Below, one piece after another: positions 1 to 6,020 of a stretch of DNA of 11,995 bases; within the stretch, counting starts at the first letter, position 1; every line of letters starts with the position of its first letter. Made by a program: the position numbers and the translations under genes. The notes beneath the pieces were generated by a model. The model saw only the letters and a list, made by a program, of their open reading frames with translations. It was not told the origin of the DNA and made no database searches. The stretch is from positions 1 through 11,995 of the forward strand of contig JAHEJH010000168.1 in the NCBI GenBank assembly GCA_024638905.1. The letters are read 5' to 3'. The DNA is from Luminiphilus sp. (lineage in GTDB: Bacteria > Pseudomonadota > Gammaproteobacteria > Pseudomonadales > Halieaceae).

Positions 1-57
1 GCTCCCCCTGCGCTAAGTGATTAGGCAAAGACCGCGACTTCCAATTAGACTTCGCCC

Positions 58-1011
58 ATGCATTACGACGTGTTTAACGGTGACGCCGACGGCATCTGTG
101 CGCTGTTGCAGTTACGATTGGAAGAACCGCTGGTCTCGACGCGCATTACTGGCATCAAACGCGATATTGCGTTGTTGGAGAGAGTTCACGCGGAGCCGGG
201 TGATACGGTGACGGTGCTCGATATCTCCATGGTTAAAAATAGCGACGCACTCAGCCAGTTACTCGCTAAAGACGTGGTCGTTGATTACGTTGATCACCAT
301 GCCGCCGGTGCGATTCCCAACCACCCTAATCTCACTGCAACGATCAGTGAAGCGCCCGAGGTGTGCACCGCGTTGTTGGTCAATGGGCGCTTGCGCGGCG
401 AGCGGGTGGAGTGGGCGATTACGGGCGCTTTTGGCGACAATCTGGACGAGCCCGCGCAGCGACTGGCCGAAAAATCTGGGTTGCAGGCGCCGGAGATTGC
501 AGGGCTCAAGGCGCTTGGCGTCTGCATTAACTACAACGGCTATGGTCCGTCGCTCGATGATTTGCACTTTCATCCCGACGCTTTGTACGAGAGTCTGCTT
601 GAGGCGGGCCGGCCGCAGGCGTTTCTCGGTTCATCGACCTTTCGTCAACTCGATCAGGGTTACCGGGAGGATCTTGCGGCCTCTGCGGCGCTGACGCCCG
701 TCGTCGAGGCGTCCGCATTTGCGGTGTATCAGTTGCCCAGTGCGGCGTGGGCGAGACGTGTTAGTGGTGTATTTAGTAACGATCTGGTTCGGGCTTTTCC
801 GGCACGGGCTCACGCTGTGTTGACCGAGCGAGATGACGGTGCGTTTTTGGTCAGCGTCCGAGCACCCTTTGATCGACGCACAGGTGCCGAAACAGTGTGT
901 TCACAGTTTGCTACCGGCGGCGGCCGCGAGGCTGCGGCAGGCATCAACTGCCTGCCCGCCGAGGAGTTTGATCAGTTGATTGGAGCCCTGGACGCCGAGT
1001 ATGGCGGCTAG
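58..1011 (+). CDS. DHH/DHHA1-family phosphoesterase
   Basis: This is a 317-residue protein of the DHH phosphoesterase superfamily, which includes RecJ-like and nanoRNase/pAp-phosphatase-like enzymes that hydrolyse phosphodiester or phosphomonoester bonds using metal ions. The sequence shows the N-terminal NGDADG aspartate motif (residues 7-12), a VLDIS segment (about 53-57), the VDHH signature with DHH at residues 79-81, and a C-terminal GGGREAAAG motif (from residue 287) typical of the DHHA1 substrate-binding domain. Both halves are present, so it looks intact and cytoplasmic. The ATG at 58 is chosen because the conserved aspartate motif follows at once; no strong ribosome binding site is visible. 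Its 3' end lies only 11 bp from the end of the convergent monooxygenase gene. The substrate (short RNA, cyclic dinucleotide or other) cannot be read from sequence. Nothing links it functionally to the F420 genes. Confidence 0.85.
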   Translation: MHYDVFNGDADGICALLQLRLEEPLVSTRITGIKRDIALLERVHAEPGDTVTVLDISMVKNSDALSQLLAKDVVVDYVDHHAAGAIPNHPNLTATISEAPEVCTALLVNGRLRGERVEWAITGAFGDNLDEPAQRLAEKSGLQAPEIAGLKALGVCINYNGYGPSLDDLHFHPDALYESLLEAGRPQAFLGSSTFRQLDQGYREDLAASAALTPVVEASAFAVYQLPSAAWARRVSGVFSNDLVRAFPARAHAVLTERDDGAFLVSVRAPFDRRTGAETVCSQFATGGGREAAAGINCLPAEEFDQLIGALDAEYGG

Positions 1012-1022
1012 GGCTCGCGACC

Positions 1023-2645
1023 TCAGGCAGCGCTTTTACTGAAGGACAGCTCCGGGAAGCCGCCGTCTGCCGACTCGCGCAGCTTGTCGTAATAGATATG
1101 CGCGCCGCCAAAGTAGACCAGCACCCGCGGCTTTCTTTGTTCGAGGTTGGCCCCCATCATCCACGAGTTCACCTTGTCTCCCTGAGCCATCAGGGTCTGC
1201 TCGTGAATTTCGGCGGTGTGCGCCGACCACTCGTCTTCCGCCTCTGGGCTCGGCTGAAAGAGGTCATAGCCCTCTGACTCCATCTTTTGCAGGCAGTCCG
1301 TGATGTAGGCCACGTTCTGCTCGATAGATGTTGGCAGGTTGGCGAAGGGTGCCTGGGGGCCGGTAATCATGAAGAAGTTGGGATAGCCGGCGGCGTAGAC
1401 GCCCATGATGGACTTCGATTCATCGTCCCACTTCTCCCGCAGCGTGTGCCCATCGCTGCCGCGGATGTCGATGGCTTCGAGCGCACCAGTGTAGGCCTGA
1501 AAACCGGTTGCCAAGACGATAACGTCAAACTCGTACAGATTCTCGGTCGTCTGAATGCCGGTCTCGGTGATCTCTTGGATCGGCTCGCGATCCTTGATGT
1601 CGACGAGCTTCACGTTGTCACGGTTGAACGTCTCGTAGTAGCCATGGTCCAAAGGAGGGCGCTTGGCAAAGAGCGGGTAGCCTTTGGGGGTCAGCAGTTC
1701 AGCCAGCTCGGGATCGTCGACCTTCTCCTTGATTTTGCTGGTGATGAAGTCAGAGGCCATTTGATTCGCCTCCGCGCTGCCCAGCAGGTCATCAAACGTT
1801 TCAAATACCCAGCGGAAGCTGCCATTCCAGTGTTCTTCAAAGATCCGCTGGACCTCTTCGGGTGGTGTGTCGACCGCATTGCGCCCTGGCGGTTGCTCAA
1901 AGGCCATGCCAAACATGTGGTTGCGGGCCTTGGCGATAATTTCGTCGTAGTTGTCTTTGATCTCTTTTTCCCACTCAGGCGTCATATCTTTCTGCATAGC
2001 GGGGAGCACAAAGTTGGGTGTGCGCTGGAATACCGTGACTTGAGCGGCGGTTTTCGCGACCTCGGGCAGCATTTGAACAGTGGTCGCCCCCGCGCCAATG
2101 ATCCCGACGCGCTTGCCCGCGATGTCGAGCCCTTCTGGCCATCGGGAAGAATGAAAAATGGGCCCCTTAAATCGCTCTTGCCCAGGGTAATTGGGGAGCA
2201 CGGGTTGCGAAATCATGCCCATGGCGCTGATGAAATATTTGGCGGTGTGGGTTTCTCCGCCCTGAGTGCGGACATTCCACAAGCCCGTTTCATTGTCGAA
2301 TTCGGCACTCTCGACTTCGGTGCTCAACTGAAACATGGGCCAGAGAGAAAATTTGTCCATGACGAATTTCAGGTAGTTCTGTGTTTCCTCCCAACCCGAA
2401 TAACGCTTGCTCCATGACCATTCCTGCATGACCTCTTTGGAGAAAGAGAAGCAGTAGTAATAGGACTCGCTATCAGTGGCTGCGCCGGGATACTTGTTCC
2501 ACGCCCACGTGCCTCCCACGTCGCTAGCGCGATCAAACACCTTGACGTTGAAGCCCGCCTCTCGAAGGTGGTAACTGAGCGATATGCCGGCAAAGCCTGC
2601 GCCAACGGCGATCACATCGTAGTCTGCAGAATGGTTGCTACTCAT
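1023..2645 (-). CDS. Baeyer-Villiger-type flavin monooxygenase
   Basis: This 540-residue protein is a class B flavoprotein monooxygenase. Such enzymes use FAD, NADPH and O2 to convert ketones to esters or lactones. The N-terminal FAD-binding Rossmann motif GAGFAG is at residues 16-21. The Baeyer-Villiger fingerprint FxGxxxHxxxWP is present intact at about 159-170 (FKGPIFHSSRWP). A second, NADPH-binding motif GAGATT is at about 184-189, and an ATG-type motif (VIVLATGF) lies further on. The KR pair ending at about residue 329, before a YYETFNRDNV segment, corresponds to the region of the catalytic arginine in this family. Length matches cyclohexanone or phenylacetone monooxygenases. The start at 2645 is preferred over the upstream ATG at 2699 because AGGAGA lies 6 nt ahead of it and the FAD motif follows at normal distance. 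The gene diverges from the F420 operon. Its substrate is unknown; a cyclic or terpenoid ketone is a guess. Confidence 0.9.
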   Translation of the reverse strand: MSSNHSADYDVIAVGAGFAGISLSYHLREAGFNVKVFDRASDVGGTWAWNKYPGAATDSESYYYCFSFSKEVMQEWSWSKRYSGWEETQNYLKFVMDKFSLWPMFQLSTEVESAEFDNETGLWNVRTQGGETHTAKYFISAMGMISQPVLPNYPGQERFKGPIFHSSRWPEGLDIAGKRVGIIGAGATTVQMLPEVAKTAAQVTVFQRTPNFVLPAMQKDMTPEWEKEIKDNYDEIIAKARNHMFGMAFEQPPGRNAVDTPPEEVQRIFEEHWNGSFRWVFETFDDLLGSAEANQMASDFITSKIKEKVDDPELAELLTPKGYPLFAKRPPLDHGYYETFNRDNVKLVDIKDREPIQEITETGIQTTENLYEFDVIVLATGFQAYTGALEAIDIRGSDGHTLREKWDDESKSIMGVYAAGYPNFFMITGPQAPFANLPTSIEQNVAYITDCLQKMESEGYDLFQPSPEAEDEWSAHTAEIHEQTLMAQGDKVNSWMMGANLEQRKPRVLVYFGGAHIYYDKLRESADGGFPELSFSKSAA

Positions 2646-2651
2646 AGATTC

Positions 2652-2657
2652 TCTCCT
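2652..2657 (-). promoter_or_regulatory. Ribosome binding site of the Baeyer-Villiger monooxygenase
   Basis: AGGAGA read on the minus strand, 6 nt upstream of the ATG at 2645-2643. It decides the internal start over the in-frame upstream ATG at 2699, which would add 18 residues with no family similarity. Confidence 0.7.
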
Positions 2658-2780
2658 GCTCCCTGGAAACTCTGTCCAGCGATCAATACTCCAGTACACT
2701 CACGTTCGCTGCGACGCCCGGTTGCGACGCGGTTTTTCTTGTCTTCGTGCTCATGTTACGAGCCAGTCTGAGCTAAACTT

Positions 2781-2797
2781 ACTTGTGTTCAGCAAGT
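2781..2797. promoter_or_regulatory. Candidate operator: ACTTG-N7-CAAGT inverted repeat
   Basis: ACTTG (2781-2785) and CAAGT (2793-2797) form a perfect 5-bp inverted repeat around a 7-bp spacer, in the divergent promoter region about 70 bp upstream of npdG. The same core and spacing, CTTG-N7-CAAG, recurs at 8461-8475 in the intergenic region after the operon. Dyads of this size are typical of dimeric helix-turn-helix repressors such as TetR-family proteins. No regulator gene is present in the window, so this is a candidate only. Confidence 0.35.
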
Positions 2798-2851
2798 CGC
2801 CGGTAGCACTATCGCCAAGGCTCTGAATCTTGTCAACGATGAAGCCACAAT

Positions 2852-2856
2852 AGAGG
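2852..2856 (+). promoter_or_regulatory. Ribosome binding site deciding the npdG start
   Basis: AGAGG lies 8 nt before the ATG at 2865 but only 2 nt before the in-frame ATG at 2859. The normal spacing favours 2865, which shortens the protein by two residues. Confidence 0.6.
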
Positions 2857-2864
2857 TTATGAAT

Positions 2865-3542
2865 ATGTCTTCCAATACAACATCAGCGATCGGAATCGTC
2901 GGTGGCACGGGTGATCTGGGCCGTGGTTTAGCTCTGCGCTTGGCCAAAGCTGGGTACGCTGTGGCGGTGGGTTCCAGAAAATCAGAGCAAGCCGTCGAGG
3001 CTGCTGAGGCGCTCACCGCAGAGCTCGCCAATCGTGGTGTTGCACACCAGCCTATCGAGGGTCTGGATAATATGAGCGCTGCGGAGCGAGGTGACATTGT
3101 CTTTGTGACGGTCCCGTTCGGTGCCCACACGCCCACGCTCGAAAGCATCAAAAGCGCTGTACAGGGCAAAGTGCTGGTGGACGTCACTGTGCCGCTCGTA
3201 CCACCGCGCGTAGCGCGAGTGCAATTACCCCCCGAGGGCAGCGCCGGTGTGATCGCCCAGACGCTATTGGGAGAAGAGGTGCAGGTGGTCAGCGCACTAC
3301 AGAATGTGGCGGCGGCGCACCTGCAGGCCGACATGGATATCCCCTGCGATGTGCTGGTGACGGGCAACGAAAAAGCAGCCCGCCAGAGCGTGATCGATCT
3401 TATTGAGGCGATGGGGATGCGGGGCTTCCATGCGGGGCTCATCCATAACGCCGCAGCTGCCGAGGCACTCACCTCTGTTTTGATTAACATCAACAAGCAG
3501 TACAAGACCCATGCCGGGCTCCGCCTGACGGGTATTGAATGA
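2865..3542 (+). CDS. npdG: F420-dependent NADP oxidoreductase (NADPH:F420 reductase)
   Basis: This protein of 225 residues transfers hydride between NADP(H) and the deazaflavin F420. It sits in the cytoplasm and could either charge F420 with electrons from NADPH or run in reverse. The N-terminus shows the Rossmann motif GGTGDLG followed by GRGLALRLA, and after the second strand a GSRKSEQA stretch. The GSR-basic pattern binds the NADP 2'-phosphate. This arrangement closely resembles archaeal Fno (GGTGNLG...GSRR). Length is slightly above the roughly 210 residues usual for archaeal members. The ATG at 2865 has AGAGG at 8 nt; an ATG at 2859 is the alternative. It is the first gene of the F420 operon, and its end overlaps cofE by 8 bp. 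A plain NADPH reductase of the ketopantoate/ProC-like superfamily is the alternative, but the location beside four F420 biosynthesis genes makes the F420 assignment strong. Confidence 0.9.
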   Translation: MSSNTTSAIGIVGGTGDLGRGLALRLAKAGYAVAVGSRKSEQAVEAAEALTAELANRGVAHQPIEGLDNMSAAERGDIVFVTVPFGAHTPTLESIKSAVQGKVLVDVTVPLVPPRVARVQLPPEGSAGVIAQTLLGEEVQVVSALQNVAAAHLQADMDIPCDVLVTGNEKAARQSVIDLIEAMGMRGFHAGLIHNAAAAEALTSVLININKQYKTHAGLRLTGIE

Positions 3543-4344
3543 CCCTGTGAAACCGGGCACGTTGCAACTGACCCCGCTGCGGGACTTTCCCGCCGTTTTG
3601 CCGGGGGATTCGTTGGGTGAACTCATCGTTGCGGGGACACGGGCGCAAGGTCTTTTGCCTGGCGCCAATTCCGTTCTGATCGTGGCTCAGAAGGTGGTTT
3701 CTAAGGCCGAGGGGCGTCGGGTCAGGCTCGCCGATGTCGATGTCACGGCGGAGGCGCAGGAACTTGCGGATCTCACGGGTAAGGACCCCCGGCTCGTCAC
3801 GCTGATTCTGAGAGAATCAAGCGCAATTATCCGTACCCGCCCGGGGCTCATCATCGCGGAGCATCACACCGGCCATATTTTGGCCAACGCAGGCATTGAT
3901 GGTTCGAATGTGGGTTCATTTGACCCTGCCGATGGCGCGGGTGAAGCGCAAGGCGAGAGTGTGCTCTTGTGGCCGGAAGATCCGGACGCAAGCGCAGCGG
4001 CTTTGTCACGACATGTTGGCGAGGCATTCGGTTTACCCGTGCCGGTCGTTATTAGCGATAGCCTCGGAAGGCCCTGGCGGATGGGCACCGTCGGCTTTGC
4101 AATTGGCGTCAGCGGTTTTGAGCCGGTCTGGGATCAGGTTGGAGAGCGCGATCTCGATGGTCGTGTGATGCACGTCACCGCGCCTGCTGTCGCCGATGCC
4201 CTCGCGGCGTCGGCGTCACTGGTTCAGGGCGAGACCAATCAGGGGCAGCCTGTGGTGTGGGCCGACGGTTGTCATCTCCGGTTGGCAGAGCACGCCTCTG
4301 CGCAGCAATTGCTGCGACCCCTTGAGCAGGACATGTTTCGCTAA
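3535..4344 (+). CDS. cofE: Coenzyme F420-0:L-glutamate ligase
   Basis: CofE is a GTP-dependent ligase that adds L-glutamate residues to F420-0, the last step of F420 synthesis. The 269-residue protein shows the family motifs AQKVVSKAEGR (residues 51-61), ANAGIDGSN (about 117-125) and SDSLGRPWRMGTVGFAIG (from about 174), in the order expected. There is no C-terminal nitroreductase-like FMN domain, so this is the stand-alone archaeal-type CofE and not an actinobacterial FbiB-type fusion. The start is a TTG at 3535 that overlaps the end of npdG by 8 bp. A GTG at 3547 is an alternative, and no strong ribosome binding site favours either. The overlap implies translational coupling. The stop codon shares one base with the ATG of cofD (TAATG). 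Number of glutamates added cannot be predicted. Confidence 0.93.
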   Translation: MNDPVKPGTLQLTPLRDFPAVLPGDSLGELIVAGTRAQGLLPGANSVLIVAQKVVSKAEGRRVRLADVDVTAEAQELADLTGKDPRLVTLILRESSAIIRTRPGLIIAEHHTGHILANAGIDGSNVGSFDPADGAGEAQGESVLLWPEDPDASAAALSRHVGEAFGLPVPVVISDSLGRPWRMGTVGFAIGVSGFEPVWDQVGERDLDGRVMHVTAPAVADALAASASLVQGETNQGQPVVWADGCHLRLAEHASAQQLLRPLEQDMFR

Positions 4345-5339
4345 TGAGGGAAGGGTCGGGTACAACAAGCGACTCTCCGCTGGTGTTACTGAGTGGCGGC
4401 GGCGGGGGCGCCCGGCTGGCTGCGGGTCTGTCTCAGTCATCAGCCGAGCGACCGCTGCTCGTAGTTACCAATACCGGCGACGACTTCGAACATTGTGGTC
4501 TCACTATCTGCCCGGACACCGACAGTGTGCTCTACGCCGTCTCCAAAACGATCGACCGCCAGCGAGGCTGGGGTCGCGGAGAGGAGAGTTGGGCGGTATT
4601 TGGCGAGCTCAAAAACTTGGGTGGCCCGGACTGGTTTCAATTGGGAGATAAGGATCTCGCCTTGCATCTGGCGCGCGCTGCCATGTTGTCGGCAGGTCAG
4701 GGTCTTGCGAGTGTGACCCAGGCGCTTGGGTATCGATTGGACGTACCATCCAGCGTCTCGGTACTGCCTGCCACCGAATCCCCGGTGAGGACCCATGTGG
4801 TCACCGAGCAAGAAACAATGGCTTTTCAAGAGTATTTTGTTGCGCATCGGTGCGCGCCAGTGCTTCACGATGTGGTGTACGAGGGGATTGATTCGGCTTC
4901 ACCTGCTGAGCAGCTGCGCGACGCCTTGGGTCACGTTGGCGCGGCTGGTACAGACATCGTGCTCGGTCCCTCGAATCCGTTCTTAAGCCTCGCGCCTATT
5001 CTCGCTATTCCCGGTATGCAGGAATTGTTGCGACACGCTGCACGTCGTGTCGTCGCGGTGTCGCCGATCATCGGTGGGCAAGCGCTGAAAGGCCCAGCCG
5101 GCAAGATCATGTCGGAGCTGGGCCTGGACGTATCTGCTGAGGGGTGGACTCGCTTTATGAGCGAGCAATACCCCGGACTGGTCGATGTGTGGGTGTGGGA
5201 CGAGACCGATCAGGCGCTGGCGGGCGATCTGCGCTCTGAGGGCATGGATATTCGCACGACGCAGACAGTGATGTCAGACCCCTCGCGTGCGAGGGCATTT
5301 GGCGATTGGTTATTGGGGGTGTGCGACAGTGGCCATTGA
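4344..5339 (+). CDS. cofD: Phospho-carboxylate transferase, F420-0-forming (CofD/FbiA family)
   Basis: CofD joins the guanylyl-activated three-carbon acid made by CofC to the deazaflavin FO, releasing GMP and giving F420-0 or its dehydro form. The 331-residue protein has the glycine-rich start LLSGGGGGARLAAGL (about 15-29), the hallmark NTGDDFEHCGLTICPDTDS (about 43-61), a GELKNLGGPDWFQLGDKDLALHLAR block (about 87-111), and GPSNPFLSLAPILAIPGM (about 208-225). All are diagnostic for the family. The ATG at 4344 overlaps the cofE stop by one base; AGGA about 13 nt upstream is a distant ribosome binding site, so coupling to cofE is likely. The 3' end overlaps cofC by 11 bp. Whether the donor is the lactyl, enolpyruvyl or glyceryl form is not resolved. 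Confidence 0.95.
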   Translation: MREGSGTTSDSPLVLLSGGGGGARLAAGLSQSSAERPLLVVTNTGDDFEHCGLTICPDTDSVLYAVSKTIDRQRGWGRGEESWAVFGELKNLGGPDWFQLGDKDLALHLARAAMLSAGQGLASVTQALGYRLDVPSSVSVLPATESPVRTHVVTEQETMAFQEYFVAHRCAPVLHDVVYEGIDSASPAEQLRDALGHVGAAGTDIVLGPSNPFLSLAPILAIPGMQELLRHAARRVVAVSPIIGGQALKGPAGKIMSELGLDVSAEGWTRFMSEQYPGLVDVWVWDETDQALAGDLRSEGMDIRTTQTVMSDPSRARAFGDWLLGVCDSGH

Positions 5340-6000
5340 GGCGGTGGTGGCGCTAAAAACGCTCTCACAGAGCAAGCGCCGACTGTCAGCGGTGCTGAAC
5401 GACAGCCAACGTTGTGATTTGGTCGAGGCGATGGCGCGAGATGTGCTTTCCGCTCTCATGACGCATCCTGAGATTGATACCGTGCACGCCGTCTGTGGCA
5501 ATGGGTGGTCGCGCAGTGCCTTTCCCGAGGGGCCACTAATGGTGTGGCAGGAAGCGGAAAAACAGGAGGATGGATTGATCGCTGCATACGAGATGATTGC
5601 GGCGAAAACAGCGGCCGAGCGGCTGCTTTTCATCCACGCCGACTTGCCGTTTCTGGGTCAGGAGGATCTCTCTGCGTTGATCGCTGCATCGCGCGACCAT
5701 CACGCTGTACTCAGCCCGGATTTCACAGAAACGGGCACCAACGCCGTACTCCGTTGGCGCCATCAGTCGCTGCCGCTGTGCTTTGGTGAGGACAGTTTCG
5801 CTCGCCATCAGCAGGCGGCCAAAGCTGCCGAGACCCCGTGGCGGGTCGTGCGTGCCAGCGGTGTGACAAGGGATGTTGACGAGCCAGATGACTTGGGTCG
5901 GTTGGACGACGATGACCCCAGACTTGGAGAGGCAACCGCGCGCTGGTCCGAAGATGCCGGCGTCAATATGTCATTGAGCGCTACCCATCGGGCCTGCTAA
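5329..6000 (+). CDS. cofC: Phospholactate/phosphoenolpyruvate guanylyltransferase (CofC/FbiD family)
   Basis: CofC activates a three-carbon phospho-acid (2-phospho-L-lactate, phosphoenolpyruvate or 3-phosphoglycerate, depending on lineage) with GTP for use by CofD. The protein of 223 residues shows the nucleotidyltransferase N-terminus VVALKTLSQSKRRLS, an HADLPFL metal/nucleotide motif, GTNAVL after an SPDF segment, FGEDSFARH, and the C-terminal DVDEPDDL. The order is that of the family. The GTG at 5329 is chosen because GGGGGT lies 8 nt upstream and the conserved N-terminal strand begins directly after it. An in-frame GTG at 5287 would add 14 residues without family similarity. The gene overlaps cofD by 11 bp and ends 20 bp before fbiC. 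Overall similarity to well-known members looks modest, but motifs and context agree. Confidence 0.9.
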   Translation: MAIEAVVALKTLSQSKRRLSAVLNDSQRCDLVEAMARDVLSALMTHPEIDTVHAVCGNGWSRSAFPEGPLMVWQEAEKQEDGLIAAYEMIAAKTAAERLLFIHADLPFLGQEDLSALIAASRDHHAVLSPDFTETGTNAVLRWRHQSLPLCFGEDSFARHQQAAKAAETPWRVVRASGVTRDVDEPDDLGRLDDDDPRLGEATARWSEDAGVNMSLSATHRAC

Positions 6001-6020
6001 GGCTGTACAGTAGCCGACCT

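Larger units (their letters stand above)
2646..2864. promoter_or_regulatory. Divergent intergenic region, monooxygenase / F420 operon
   Basis: About 219 bp separate the divergent starts of the monooxygenase and npdG, so both promoters should lie here. No convincing -35/-10 pair can be assigned by eye. TTGTGT near 2783 and CACTAT near 2807 form a weak candidate for the operon, with about 18 bp spacing. The region carries the inverted repeat ACTTG-N7-CAAGT at 2781-2797, listed separately. A shared regulator for both directions is possible but is inferred from the layout only. Confidence 0.45.

Noticed and set aside
1..57. Possible end of an upstream gene.
   Set aside because: All three plus-strand frames meet stops within the first 24 bases, so a tail of at most a few codons could be present; nothing can be identified.
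1287..2417. A 376-codon open frame on the plus strand.
   Set aside because: It lies wholly antisense to the monooxygenase, which has full family motifs. The translation shows no recognisable domain and arises from the codon bias of the real gene.
2830..2858. TTGTCA at 2830 as a -35 box for npdG.
   Set aside because: A -10 at the right spacing would fall on the ribosome binding site and does not match the consensus.
2789..3505. A 238-codon open frame on the minus strand.
   Set aside because: It is antisense to npdG and its translation is low-complexity, rich in Ser, Ala and Thr, as is typical of shadow frames.
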